Source: Caccoplasma intestinavium
GTDB taxonomy: Bacteria > Bacteroidota > Bacteroidia > Bacteroidales > UBA11471
DNA: 64,000 nt
Direction of reading: 5' to 3'
NCBI GenBank assembly: GCA_018715885.1
Contig: DVKT01000045.1
Span: 1 to 64,000 of the forward strand
Below, in pieces: positions 18,125 through 26,887 of this stretch. Position 1 is the stretch's first letter, and each line of letters starts with the position of its first letter. A program made the translations under genes and the position numbers. The notes below the pieces were generated by a model. It did not search any database and was not told the origin of the DNA. It saw only the letters and a program-made list of their open reading frames with translations.

Positions 18125-18619
18125 TCAATCCCCATACAGAACGGCATATCGCATCGAGGCCAGCCGGTAGGTATCGACCACGCCGGAAAGGCGGCTTTCG
18201 TCGATACGCCCGCGTAACGCGGCGGGAATCCCCACGATGAAGTCGACCGCCCCGGCTCCCGTAAATTCGCGACGGTAGATTTTTTCACCTGCCGAAGCCG
18301 CCCGCAGGGGCAGCTTCAACGGCCGTCGGGCCGCACGCCGATAAACCACCGTCCCGAAGTCGGCCTTGTCGCTGTCGGAGAGGGTGATGCGGCGCAGCTC
18401 CGGGTCGAACTCGTCGTTGAGCACCGCCCGTAGGTAACAGACCTGCCCGTTATGCCGCAGCCGGTAGCCGGTGCGCTGCCGGTATTGTATGAAGCGCATA
18501 TGCAGGTGGCTCACCGGCGTAACCAACGCAAAGGCGAACGCACCGAACAACGGCCTCCGCCAGAAAGTCGGCAGCAACAGCAGTGCCAGCCGGCGGATAT
18601 TCACATCGTATTTACCCAT
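18125..18619 (-). CDS. Phage tail protein of unknown function
   Basis: 164 residues, basic, no recognised domain. It overlaps the baseplate J-like gene by 8 bases, in the place where Mu has gp48, which links baseplate wedge and fibre. That parallel is positional only. A hydrophobic stretch at 11-35 is probably part of the fold, not a membrane anchor. Confidence 0.5.
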   Translation of the reverse strand: MGKYDVNIRRLALLLLPTFWRRPLFGAFAFALVTPVSHLHMRFIQYRQRTGYRLRHNGQVCYLRAVLNDEFDPELRRITLSDSDKADFGTVVYRRAARRPLKLPLRAASAGEKIYRREFTGAGAVDFIVGIPAALRGRIDESRLSGVVDTYRLASMRYAVLYGD

Positions 18620-19442
18620 TGTTGTAGACTTTTAGGTTCAACGTCAGCGTGTCCACCCGGAAATATCCCGCATCGGGGACATACCGGGCATTGATGGCCG
18701 CCCCGTCCGTGGTGGAAGCGCCGACAAACTCGACCACCTTCACCCCCTCGACCCCTTGCAGGGTGTCGACAAGCGCCATGTTGGTATATTCGCCGTTGAA
18801 AGGCAGGTTCTCGATATACGACTTGATCGCCGCCTCGCAATCGGTTTTCACCGTCTCGGGAGCCAGCATGGCATCGTAGTAGATGTCCACCTCGCAGCTG
18901 AACGGGTCGGCCTCCTTGTTCACCACGTCGATGCGCACGCCCGCATCTTTTATCTCGGCAAAATAAGCCGCCAACTGCCGCGCCGTCCCTTCGTCGAGCG
19001 GGGTACGGCGGCCGTCCGACTCGCCCGCCACCTTGACCGTCAGTACCGATGTCTCGCGGCTCTCCACCGCCACGGCGTGCTTCACCACCCGGGCGGCGGC
19101 CATCTCTTCCTCACTCATCGCCGAGGTGTCGTATTCGTCGCTGTCGGGCAGGAGCACCTTACCCTTCATAAACCGCAGCGCTTTATCCCGGTACCATTTC
19201 GGGCGGTGCGGCAATATCTCGTCGATGCGGCTGTCCACATCGGCCGTGTGCGCATCGAAAAGGCACTCCAATACCCATACGGCACAGGCCGCGACATAAA
19301 ACAACACGCCCTCGACGCTCGCCTTGCTGAAACGCTCCGTAAAGCTGTCGCCCGGCGTGAACCCGTAAGCCGAAGCCGCCGCCTCGTTGCGCATGAAATC
19401 CGCAGCGATGCCCTCTTTTATTTCTGTAATTGTCCGTGCCAT
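18612..19442 (-). CDS. Baseplate J-like protein (Mu gp47 type)
   Basis: 276 residues. It shows the baseplate-J layout: an N-terminal helical part that begins with a short ITEIKEGI segment, a central AVAVESRETSVLTVKVAG strand region, and a C-terminal domain with repeated ...VKTDCEAAIKSYIENLPFNGEY... . Such proteins form the wedge of contractile-tail baseplates. It lies between the LysM-like and gp48-position genes, in the canonical Mu order. Confidence 0.7.
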   Translation of the reverse strand: MARTITEIKEGIAADFMRNEAAASAYGFTPGDSFTERFSKASVEGVLFYVAACAVWVLECLFDAHTADVDSRIDEILPHRPKWYRDKALRFMKGKVLLPDSDEYDTSAMSEEEMAAARVVKHAVAVESRETSVLTVKVAGESDGRRTPLDEGTARQLAAYFAEIKDAGVRIDVVNKEADPFSCEVDIYYDAMLAPETVKTDCEAAIKSYIENLPFNGEYTNMALVDTLQGVEGVKVVEFVGASTTDGAAINARYVPDAGYFRVDTLTLNLKVYNNG

Positions 19443-19463
19443 TCTTCCTTCCTGTTTTTGTCG

Positions 19464-19763
19464 TCAACTCACTATAAAATCCACCTCGATACCCATGAAC
19501 CCGATACCCCCGTAAGGAACCGCCGCCATCTCTTCCGCCGTTACTTCCGTCGCCGGACGTACTTTTCCGGCAGCAAGCATGGCGACGACCTGTTTTTTTA
19601 CAATATCCTCCTGCCCATACACCAACAGCCGGCCGGTGGAGAGGCTGTCGGTTACAGAAAGGCCGTTTCTTGCCGCCAGGGAAAAGACGGCTTCAAAAGC
19701 CCCACATTCCTGCACGGCGATATCCGCCAATGATTGTCCGTTATGTACCGTGATATTCCGCAT
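19464..19763 (-). CDS. LysM-like small tail protein
   Basis: 99 residues. The first 50 (TVHNGQSLADIAVQECGAFE ... GLSVTDSL) resemble a LysM/P2 gpX-type module found in small tail proteins of contractile phages. It overlaps the preceding gene by 23 bases, which suggests translational coupling. It may help hold the spike or hub. The call is from pattern and position. Confidence 0.5.
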   Translation of the reverse strand: MRNITVHNGQSLADIAVQECGAFEAVFSLAARNGLSVTDSLSTGRLLVYGQEDIVKKQVVAMLAAGKVRPATEVTAEEMAAVPYGGIGFMGIEVDFIVS

Positions 19764-20073
19764 CGATCGTAACTTTGTTTTTTACGGTGTCGATTTCCAC
19801 CGTGTTGATTGTCATTCCGTCCGATTCCAGTTGCAGGGATATTTCCCGCTTCCAAGCCGTTATTTCGTCATCACCGAGAATATCGGAAATGCCCGCCCCG
19901 AGAAGCGGATATTCCTTGAATTCCCCCTTGTGTGCCTGTAATATGACGGCCTGGTTCTGATAGGTTGTACGTCCTATTTCCAGTCCCCCGGCGATAAGCC
20001 CCCGGGCATCCCGGGCCGTATTTATTTTCAGGTCGGAGGTTTCCGGGTCGAGTAATATGCCAGTTCCTTTCAT
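19741..20073 (-). CDS. Baseplate wedge protein, GPW/gp25 or Mu gp46-like
   Basis: 110 residues from ATG 20073, which overlaps the TGA of the upstream spike gene (ATGA). Motifs NTARDARGLIAGGLEIGRTTYQNQA and a terminal VEIDTVKNKVTIDAEY fit the gp46/gp25 wedge group. The neighbouring genes are the spike and LysM-like protein, as in Mu-type baseplates. A longer upstream reading frame exists but is antisense-like and without a start near a ribosome site. Confidence 0.6.
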   Translation of the reverse strand: MKGTGILLDPETSDLKINTARDARGLIAGGLEIGRTTYQNQAVILQAHKGEFKEYPLLGAGISDILGDDEITAWKREISLQLESDGMTINTVEIDTVKNKVTIDAEYHGT

Positions 20074-20636
20074 CAGTGTGTAACTTTCGTGTCTTCTATG
20101 TCGGCTTCCCGCGTCTCTGTCAAAGTGGAGGACCACGATGTATCGAGCGCCGTTTTCAAGGCACCGCCACCGTCCTGCAGTACAGGCGTCCAAGCTTTAA
20201 ACACCGATTTAAGCGCGTTTATATCCCGTTCGATGAGATTCAGCCGCCCGGTCAGTTCTTTTACGTTGGCCAGCCCGTTGTTGCTGCCGCCGTTTATTTC
20301 GATGGCTTTTCCGGTGAAGCGTGCACTGCTTTCCCCGACATGCAGTTCGATGGCGGCAATTTCGGTAAAACCGATGACAGCCAGTTCGCGCATCGTTCCG
20401 GCCGAAAGGTCGGCCACCAAGACGGAGCTGCCCCCAGCCGGGGTGATGAGCAAACCTTTTTCCGTCCCTTTCTTGACCGGGGAAAGGCGGATACCGGGAA
20501 TCACCAGATCGCCCATCCGGGCCGAGCAGGTGTCCCCCTCCACCGAGACCACTTCCATCAGCCAAAAGGCGAAACAGGGTTTTCCTGTTCCCGTAATTTC
20601 CCGAAGCAACGCCGCTATTTGCGAGTATTTGTCCAT
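20073..20636 (-). CDS. Baseplate spike protein V-like (Mu gp45 type)
   Basis: 187 residues. A central OB-fold-like part (MGDLVIPGIRLSPVKKG ... GLLITPAGGSSVLVADLSAG) is followed by a Gly/Asn-rich stretch (INGGSNNGL) and a helical end. Mu gp45 and P2 gpV have this plan and form the membrane-piercing spike. It touches the hub gene upstream and the wedge gene downstream, with shared start and stop bases. Confidence 0.6.
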   Translation of the reverse strand: MDKYSQIAALLREITGTGKPCFAFWLMEVVSVEGDTCSARMGDLVIPGIRLSPVKKGTEKGLLITPAGGSSVLVADLSAGTMRELAVIGFTEIAAIELHVGESSARFTGKAIEINGGSNNGLANVKELTGRLNLIERDINALKSVFKAWTPVLQDGGGALKTALDTSWSSTLTETREADIEDTKVTH

Positions 20637-21595
20637 CAGTCTATTTTTTTTCCAAGTGTAACTTTCCTTTTTCCACCGGCCGAAGAGAAAGAGGTCTCGA
20701 CGGCGACGACATAGTACTTGCCGGTTTTGTATTCATAATCCGCATCCCTTATCTCCGCAACCCATGCCGGCTCGACATAGGGAACGAGCCAACCCGTTAT
20801 ACTCCCTTCATAGCCGGTATATGAGCGTATTTTCAGCTCTTCGTCGGCACGGCGTTCGAGGGTGGCCCTATCCGAAACTCCCGGTATTTTCAAATTGAAT
20901 TTGTCCCCGCCGGGAGTACCTTTGGTAACTTTCACCGTTTTACCGGCCGCATCGGTTCCCTCGATGGTGCAGATGAATTTCCGGTTCCGTACTTCCCGGT
21001 ATTTCAGTTCCGACTTTTCTATGTTCACGGCAAAATCATAGATGACGGTTCCGCCTATCTCCGCATATTGCGGGTGTATGTGCAGTGTCCTGCCTTTCAG
21101 GTATATGTTCGCCCGGGTCTCCTCCTGTATCTTTTTCAGCACGTCGAATCCCGTCGCGTTGTAGAGGGTGAACCTGTCGTATTTGAAATCATAGTCGCAG
21201 GAGAGGTCGAAGCCGCCGAGTTCCCGGTTTACATACTCCATGATTTCTTTTACGGTGGCATCGGTGAAAACTTTGTTGGTCAAGTCTTTGCGGTAATTGT
21301 ACAACTCATCTTCACACTGTATTTTTATGCTGCCGTCATCGGTGGCGATACTTTCCACGTACCCCTCGAACTCGACCGGAAGTTCCGACAGGTCGACGTC
21401 ATAGCCGAACCGGATGGCAACGGCATCCCCCTCTTTGATTTTTCCTTCGATTTCCAATGCTTTGTTATATACGGTTGCCGGGAGGACGACCACGGCGGTA
21501 TCCGCCAGGTTCTCCACTCCGGCTTTGACCGTTACGCTTTCGAGCATGGTCAACCGGTAACCGCCTATGGTGATGTCGAAGTCCAGGGAATACAT
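20636..21595 (-). CDS. Baseplate hub protein, gpD / gp27-like
   Basis: 319 residues. It begins with a beta-domain, has a DDGSIKIQCEDE turn and the hub-type FTLYNATGFDVLKKIQEETRANIYLKG stretch (about 140-170), and ends in a second beta-domain. This is the plan of late-control D/gp27-type hub proteins of contractile tails, which join tube and spike. It lies between the DUF6046 gene and the spike gene. Confidence 0.65.
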   Translation of the reverse strand: MYSLDFDITIGGYRLTMLESVTVKAGVENLADTAVVVLPATVYNKALEIEGKIKEGDAVAIRFGYDVDLSELPVEFEGYVESIATDDGSIKIQCEDELYNYRKDLTNKVFTDATVKEIMEYVNRELGGFDLSCDYDFKYDRFTLYNATGFDVLKKIQEETRANIYLKGRTLHIHPQYAEIGGTVIYDFAVNIEKSELKYREVRNRKFICTIEGTDAAGKTVKVTKGTPGGDKFNLKIPGVSDRATLERRADEELKIRSYTGYEGSITGWLVPYVEPAWVAEIRDADYEYKTGKYYVVAVETSFSSAGGKRKVTLGKKID

Positions 21596-21597
21596 TG

Positions 21598-22230
21598 TCA
21601 GATGGAGATGAAGAGTTCCGTATTGTTGTCGCTGTACGCTTTGATGCTGAAATTTTGGTTGTTCACCCCTTTGGTGTGCGGGAACGAGAGCGATTCCACC
21701 GCCAGGTATTTGATACCGAGTATAAGAAGGATTTCTTGTGCCACCTCTATGCTCCGGCGTTCATTGAAAAGCGCGCTTATCGTTCGGACCTGTTCCTCGG
21801 GATAAGCGTTCCCGTCGAGGGAAACGACACCTTGTATCTGTACGGTGTAATCATCCCGGCACCACCGTTCCTTGACGCTGCCGCCTGCCGTCCCTTTGGC
21901 GACGGAACGCCGTATGATCGAGTTTTTTCCGCTGACCGAAACCAGCGGCTCGATGGGGAAGGTGAACCATTCCGTGTCGTCCGGACGTTTCACTTTAAAG
22001 GGCATTTGCGAATGAATGACACCCTGGCGGGTCATTGCCCCCTTGACGGCCTCCGCATCGGAAACGGAAGTGATCGGGTTCCCGCCCGGCAGAATGATGT
22101 ACGGGGGCAAGGTACCGAAACTGCCCAACGCTTTCGAGTAGCGGACGGCCGCCGGGTCCAGCGGGTTGCCGCTGTATGAAACTTCCACACGCGGAATCAT
22201 TTTTTGCAGCTCGTATTCGATTTTAGCCAT
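21598..22230 (-). CDS. DUF6046-type tail protein
   Basis: 210 residues from ATG 22230; start and TMP stop overlap as TAATG. A longer frame upstream is a shadow of the tape-measure gene. The C-terminal half (EEQVRTISALFNERRSIEVAQEILLILGI) fits the DUF6046 group of Bacteroidota Mu-like phages, probably a tail-tip or hub-cap protein that takes the place of Mu gpN. The exact role is unknown. Confidence 0.6.
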   Translation of the reverse strand: MAKIEYELQKMIPRVEVSYSGNPLDPAAVRYSKALGSFGTLPPYIILPGGNPITSVSDAEAVKGAMTRQGVIHSQMPFKVKRPDDTEWFTFPIEPLVSVSGKNSIIRRSVAKGTAGGSVKERWCRDDYTVQIQGVVSLDGNAYPEEQVRTISALFNERRSIEVAQEILLILGIKYLAVESLSFPHTKGVNNQNFSIKAYSDNNTELFISI

Positions 22231-24203
22231 TATTGCGCCGTTTTTGCCATTTGTAAAACGCGGATAAAGAGGCTCTCCATGTCCCGCTCCATGTTTTCCC
22301 GATTGTCGTCGTAGCTGCCTTCGTAAACGATACGTTCGACCATGTTCCCGATAGAGATGTTGATGGTCGTGTTCCGTGTCCCGCCCGTGGCGACGGCTTC
22401 GGTGGCGTTTTTGGCCACCTCCCCGCCCGTAGGGTTGATTCCGCTTTCCGTTTCCGACCCGCCGAGTCCGGGTATGGACGGGGAAGATATGCCCAGTTTG
22501 GCCCCGAATCCCGAAACGATGTCCAACAAAGACTTCTCCGAGTTCCACGACATATCGATACCGGCGAGCGACCGGCCGGCATTCTTCAAATGGTCGGCCA
22601 CACGTTGCGCTCCTGCAGTAATGGCCTGTTGCCGGGCTTCCACGTCGGCACCGATGGCAGCTATGGCCGCCCGGTTTTCCGCACTGTTTCCCAAGCCTAC
22701 CGCCTCTTTGAATTCGTACCAGGCCAACTTTATTTTGTCGAGCCCGATCATGATGCCGTTCACAAGGGTGGAGAAGTAGAGCTTTACCCCGTCGACGAAT
22801 GCGTAGAAAGTGTATTTCATGAATCCGACGACACCTTCCCAAAGGGAACCCCAACCCTCGATTTTATAACAGAGGTAGGCGATGACGGCGATAAGGGCCA
22901 CCACGCCGGCAATGATCCATGTCGTGGGGGAAGCCCACATGGAAGCGTTCAATGCTGTTTGCGCCGCCGTCCACGCCCATTTGGCCGTGGTAACTATACC
23001 CGCCCACAAGGCGGCCAGTTTGGTCCGGGCGATGACGATCCCCATCGTTGCGGCCATTATTCCCAACAAGGCGGTAAGGACGGTTACGGCCGTGTTCCCC
23101 CCGGAAAGCAGGTCGAACCAACGTCTGAAAGCAGACACGCAGCCCGTTACGCCCTTATGTATCCACGACAAAAGGGCGGCGGTGTAGTCGATGAGCCGGG
23201 AGAAAACGGCAAACGCCGGATTGATGAACGGTTCGATGATGTCATACAGTTTCCAAAGCAGCATGGTGGCGTTGTCCAGCAAGGTGGACCATTTCCCGGA
23301 CTTCGAGCTGCCGAGACGTTCGGTCATGTTATAGAACAACCCGCCCGCAGAGGTGGCCGAAATGAAGGCGTCCCGGACCATTTCCGCCGATATTTCCCCC
23401 TTGCTCATTTCATCTTTCAACACGGCCATCGACTTGCCGGTCGTCCTTGATATTTCATTCAGGGGGTTGAAACCTGCGTTAATCATCTGCAGCAGGTCTT
23501 GACCCATGAGTTTGCCGGTAGAGGTCATTTGGGAAAAAGCCAGTGTCAGGGAATTCATCTTTTCTCGGTCGCCCATGGCGATATCCCCCAACATCTTGAT
23601 GTTCGGCATGACACGGTCCGCCGCGATGCCGAAGGAGAGCATCATTTTGGCATTTTCCTGCAAATCCGCCGCCATGTAGGGTGTGGCCGCCCCGTATTGC
23701 CGGAGGTCGGAGACCAACCGTCCGCCGGCTTCTTTCGATCCGAGCAGCACTTCAAAGGATATCTGTGTCTTTTCCCGATCGAAGCCCTTTTTCAAAGCCG
23801 CCAGTCCCGCCGTTCCGGCCAGTACGATGGGATTGGTGATGGCCGAGGCGAACGGCAGGTTACCGAATGCTTCGGAAAAAGCCGCCTTCAAACGGCCTCC
23901 CGTCGTACTCTCCAAACGACGCAACTGCCTTTCGAGCGATTGTATTTCCCGGTTGGTGGTGCGTATCGCTTCGATGTTTCCGGCCGGTATCCACTCCCGC
24001 TCGGCACGCAGGGCGGCAATACGTCCCGTCAGCGAACCGATGCTCACGCCGAAGTCCTGCATCGTGTGGTCGGTTTGTACGACCTGCCGTTGCACCCGGC
24101 TCCACACCGCCAGTTGCCGGTCGTTGGCAATGCCTATGCGCGAGAGCTTGCCCGAGATTTTATCTTGTAGGGAGAGGGTATATTCAACGATATTGCCTGC
24201 CAT
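22230..24203 (-). CDS. Tail tape measure protein
   Basis: 657 residues. The N-terminal part has the tape-measure domain (KTQISFEVLLGSKEAGG ... GQDLLQMINAGFNPL ... MAVLKDEMSKGEIS). Hydrophobic helices lie near 380-420 and 455-480, and a helical C-terminal part follows. Tape-measure length sets tail length; this one is fairly short. It follows the tail chaperone genes, as expected. Confidence 0.85.
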   Translation of the reverse strand: MAGNIVEYTLSLQDKISGKLSRIGIANDRQLAVWSRVQRQVVQTDHTMQDFGVSIGSLTGRIAALRAEREWIPAGNIEAIRTTNREIQSLERQLRRLESTTGGRLKAAFSEAFGNLPFASAITNPIVLAGTAGLAALKKGFDREKTQISFEVLLGSKEAGGRLVSDLRQYGAATPYMAADLQENAKMMLSFGIAADRVMPNIKMLGDIAMGDREKMNSLTLAFSQMTSTGKLMGQDLLQMINAGFNPLNEISRTTGKSMAVLKDEMSKGEISAEMVRDAFISATSAGGLFYNMTERLGSSKSGKWSTLLDNATMLLWKLYDIIEPFINPAFAVFSRLIDYTAALLSWIHKGVTGCVSAFRRWFDLLSGGNTAVTVLTALLGIMAATMGIVIARTKLAALWAGIVTTAKWAWTAAQTALNASMWASPTTWIIAGVVALIAVIAYLCYKIEGWGSLWEGVVGFMKYTFYAFVDGVKLYFSTLVNGIMIGLDKIKLAWYEFKEAVGLGNSAENRAAIAAIGADVEARQQAITAGAQRVADHLKNAGRSLAGIDMSWNSEKSLLDIVSGFGAKLGISSPSIPGLGGSETESGINPTGGEVAKNATEAVATGGTRNTTINISIGNMVERIVYEGSYDDNRENMERDMESLFIRVLQMAKTAQ

Positions 24204-24214
24204 CGGTTCGTTTG

Positions 24215-24340
24215 TTAGGGTTTGTTCGCCTCTTTTTCCTTTTTCCGGATATATACCAGTTCATTATAACGGGCGGCGAATTCCTCGTCATCGAGGTTAT
24301 CCGGTTCTATGTGCATGTAGTAGCGCAGCTGCGCCGCCAT
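24215..24340 (-). CDS. Hidden small tail-assembly ORF, probable frameshift extension (T part)
   Basis: A 41-residue ORF (ATG 24340, TAA 24215) ending RKKEKEANKP. The same frame is open upstream to about 24400, where it overlaps the end of the 108-residue tail chaperone gene in the -1 frame. The slip would have to occur between an in-frame TGA and the zero-frame TAG, close to the run GGAAAAG. Phages from lambda to Mu make a G-T type chaperone by programmed frameshift just before the tape-measure gene, which is the gene order here. Translation from its own ATG is the alternative. Confidence 0.6.
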   Translation of the reverse strand: MAAQLRYYMHIEPDNLDDEEFAARYNELVYIRKKEKEANKP

Positions 24341-24378
24341 AATCCGAAACGTATCGGCATCATCGACGACTGCAGCTT

Positions 24379-24705
24379 CTATAACTTTTCCAGTTCGGCC
24401 TCCCCGACTTCAACGATATCGGGGATCATTCCCGAAGCGGCGAGGAACAGGCTGTCGTCGGTGCGGATATCCGTATCCCCGCCGAGCCAGCACTGCCGCA
24501 ATATGACCTCGTTGAATTTCAACGGGTCGGCTTTTCCGGCTACGGAAGCGGCCGAGAGGTCCTTCCGTTTCGGCGCACGCAGGTAACAGACGTGCTTTCT
24601 ACCGTCGGCATCGTCCACCTTGATGGCGAATACGTTTTTATGGGTCTCTTTCCACTCTTTTATCTGCTCGGCGGTGGCTTCTCCGATCGGTTTTTCTTTT
24701 TCCAT
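24379..24705 (-). CDS. Tail assembly chaperone (G part)
   Basis: 108 residues: an N-terminal helix, KVDDADGRKHVCYLRAPKRKDLSAA, and an acidic C-terminus VEVGEAELEKL. Position between tube and tape-measure genes and size fit the Mu gp41-like chaperone that coats the tape measure during tail building. The gene end overlaps a -1 frame that continues to 24215 (see that entry). Confidence 0.65.
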   Translation of the reverse strand: MEKEKPIGEATAEQIKEWKETHKNVFAIKVDDADGRKHVCYLRAPKRKDLSAASVAGKADPLKFNEVILRQCWLGGDTDIRTDDSLFLAASGMIPDIVEVGEAELEKL

Positions 24706-24741
24706 GACGGATTTTCTGTTTGATGACGGTTGCCCGTCCGG

Positions 24742-25152
24742 TTAAACGATTTTTTTCTTGTCCAGGAAGATGAAAGGGAGGGTGCATTCCATGAATTTGT
24801 CCCCCTGTTTCAGTTCTTTGGGTTCTTCGGTAAACTGGCAGCCGATCAACTCGTCTGTGGCGATCATGTCCCCTTTCGACGGGTTGCCGTAATTGGCGAC
24901 TATTTTCACCTCGAGGTCCAGTATGGAGCCTCCGCCGGCGACTTCCAGCGCCAACAGTTCGGACTGGGTGAGGGTGATTTCCCCTTCACCCGACTTGTTG
25001 CCTTTCTGAATGCTCAGCGGTTTGTTCCCTTTGCCGTAAAGCGCTTCTTTTTCTTGTTTGTAGACATATTTCAGTCCTCGCAGGCCGGAGATGTCGCGGT
25101 TGCCCATGAAGACGGTCAGGTCTGCAAATTCGTACTCTCTGCTGTTGAACAT
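24742..25152 (-). CDS. Tail tube protein
   Basis: 136 residues from ATG 25152, 11 bases after the sheath gene. The longer frame to 25284 overlaps the sheath gene and is rejected. The beta-rich sequence (SREYEFADLTVFMGNRDISG ... EGEITLTQSELLAL) and the place directly after the sheath gene fit the Mu gpM-like tube protein. Confidence 0.75.
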   Translation of the reverse strand: MFNSREYEFADLTVFMGNRDISGLRGLKYVYKQEKEALYGKGNKPLSIQKGNKSGEGEITLTQSELLALEVAGGGSILDLEVKIVANYGNPSKGDMIATDELIGCQFTEEPKELKQGDKFMECTLPFIFLDKKKIV

Positions 25153-25163
25153 TGTTTCCTTGT

Positions 25164-26363
25164 TTATGTGGTTTTGAAACCGAGATCGACATCGATGTAT
25201 TTGGCGTAACCGTTGGGCTTGACACGCAAGCCGGCGGCAATACGGGAGGTGGCGAGAATGTCCTGCTTGTAATCGATGGAACACTCCACGCCGGTATCGT
25301 CAGGGTCGGCGGGGTCGTTTCCGAGGTTCCCGTTGGCGGTCATGCTGCTGATGATGGCTTGTTCGACATCGCCCTGCACGGAGGCGCACCAAGCCGGGGA
25401 AAGGGTCCCATCCGTGGCGATAGGCACTTCGTCGTTGAGCGATTCGACAAGGGTGTTGTATGCGATACGGTAAGCCTTGTCTATGACCCGGCGATTCGAC
25501 AGCGAATTGTAATCGTCCGTGGCAGCCGTGGCCAGCGGGTCATCCGCAATGAAGTAACCTGACTTGCCCACAAACGTCCGGAATGTGATGTATCCTTTGT
25601 CATTGATGCTTTCCACATCCGCTTCCTCGACGGTTTTCCCGCCGACGAACATCTCCACCGGCGTAAGGGCGCCGCTTTTCACCCGGCTGATCTTACGCTG
25701 GACGTCCGTGGCGGCGATTCGCCCGGCAACGATGCCCATGGCCGCGTTCGGGCTGTCTTGCGACGTATCGCCGATGACGATGCCGCAACGGTCATGGTTC
25801 ATTGTTTTCAGATCGGGCAGGCCGGTATCATTGCCGGAATAGGCATACCCTTCAATCAAAGTGAATATCGGGGCATAACGGTCGTCTGTGGCCCATTCCC
25901 CGAGAGCCTGCGCCTTTGGCAGGGCGGCGATGACATCGCTGTCCATACCCTCGGAATCGTCGAGCTCGTAGCTTTCCCCGGGTGTTTTGAAGGCGATGAG
26001 TCCCCGTATGTTGCCTTTGGCCGACAATAACAGCGATTTTGCGCCGCCGGCATTGTCCTTGTCGAGTACCGTGGCAAAAGCGGCTGTCTCGGCAAAACCC
26101 ATGAGCCACAATTCCAGGCCGTCGCCGCCCTCCGCATAGAAATCCTTGACATTGCGGTAAAGGTTGGGATTGTTCTCGGAGGTAACACCCAAACTTTCAA
26201 GGTCGGCGAGCTTTTTGAGAGAGTAAGCCTTGCCCAGTTTGAAATTTTCTTCCCCGGCCACCTCTGCCGCACCGATAGCGATAAAGCCCAGGCAACCGTC
26301 GTCCATTTCGGCCACTTGCCCGAGAGCCCCGTTCGAATAGGTTATTTTTACACGTGGTAACAT
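25164..26363 (-). CDS. Contractile tail sheath protein (DUF2586)
   Basis: 399 residues. It has the DUF2586 pattern: LPRVKITYSNGALGQV at the N-terminus, a GDTSQDSPNAAMGIVAGRIA centre and a C-terminal part with YKQDILATSRIAAGLRVKPNGYAKYIDVDLGF. This family is the sheath of Bacteroidota Mu-like phages. It shows that the virion is a myovirus. Confidence 0.85.
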   Translation of the reverse strand: MLPRVKITYSNGALGQVAEMDDGCLGFIAIGAAEVAGEENFKLGKAYSLKKLADLESLGVTSENNPNLYRNVKDFYAEGGDGLELWLMGFAETAAFATVLDKDNAGGAKSLLLSAKGNIRGLIAFKTPGESYELDDSEGMDSDVIAALPKAQALGEWATDDRYAPIFTLIEGYAYSGNDTGLPDLKTMNHDRCGIVIGDTSQDSPNAAMGIVAGRIAATDVQRKISRVKSGALTPVEMFVGGKTVEEADVESINDKGYITFRTFVGKSGYFIADDPLATAATDDYNSLSNRRVIDKAYRIAYNTLVESLNDEVPIATDGTLSPAWCASVQGDVEQAIISSMTANGNLGNDPADPDDTGVECSIDYKQDILATSRIAAGLRVKPNGYAKYIDVDLGFKTT

Positions 26364-26372
26364 GGCTTCTTT

Positions 26373-26687
26373 CTATTTTCGTTTGACTGTAATTACGTTT
26401 TTATCCCCGAGACGTTTCGCATGTTCCCGGGCGTCGTGCTCGTCGAAAAAGCCGAAATTGTCCGAGGTCATGAAAACCTTTTCCTGGTCGGGATAACAGG
26501 AGAGTATCCGCAATCCCTCTTTTTCGGTATCCGAAAGCGGTGATTCCTCCCTTTTTTTCTTTGAACGGGTTTCTTTTTCCGCTCCTGCGGATTTGGACGC
26601 TTTATCGGTTTGGGGTTCGTTCTTTTCAGATTCACCCGGTCGGGTATCCATATCCCCCGCACCCGTTTTGTTTTCTTCGTTTTGCAT
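26373..26687 (-). CDS. Small acidic/basic phage protein
   Basis: 104 residues. The first 60 are low-complexity and highly charged (many Lys, Glu, Asp, Ser); the last 40 form a compact unit (PDQEKVFMTSDNFGFFDEHD ... NVITVKRK). It lies between capsid and sheath genes, where head-completion or adaptor proteins are common. No function is recognised. Confidence 0.55.
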   Translation of the reverse strand: MQNEENKTGAGDMDTRPGESEKNEPQTDKASKSAGAEKETRSKKKREESPLSDTEKEGLRILSCYPDQEKVFMTSDNFGFFDEHDAREHAKRLGDKNVITVKRK

Positions 26688-26707
26688 TTTAATAGAGGTA
26701 AAATCGT

Positions 26708-26836
26708 TTATGAATGGTGTTTGAATTTCCGGTCGGGGAGTTCGCGCGGGCCGCCGCGCGTATCCGTTTTCAGGATAACGGGCGGTGCGGCCCTGCCGTC
26801 GAGGTGAAACGTGCCGGTATCATGGAACGTTTCCAA
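26708..26836 (-). CDS. Hidden 42-residue ORF between capsid and the small charged protein
   Basis: The 200-base gap 26688-26887 holds a 42-codon ORF starting at TTG 26836 and ending TAA 26708. Its product starts METFHDTGTFHLDG and ends RKFKHHS; the composition is protein-like (Asp, Gly, Thr, Pro), unlike the two other frames. No ATG is available in the frame after the upstream TAG. It may be a small head decoration or completion protein. Confidence 0.4.
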   Translation of the reverse strand: METFHDTGTFHLDGRAAPPVILKTDTRGGPRELPDRKFKHHS

Positions 26837-26887
26837 CCCCTACCTGCCGGCGGCGCGGGATTGGCCCGCACCCGGAACCCGTATGGC

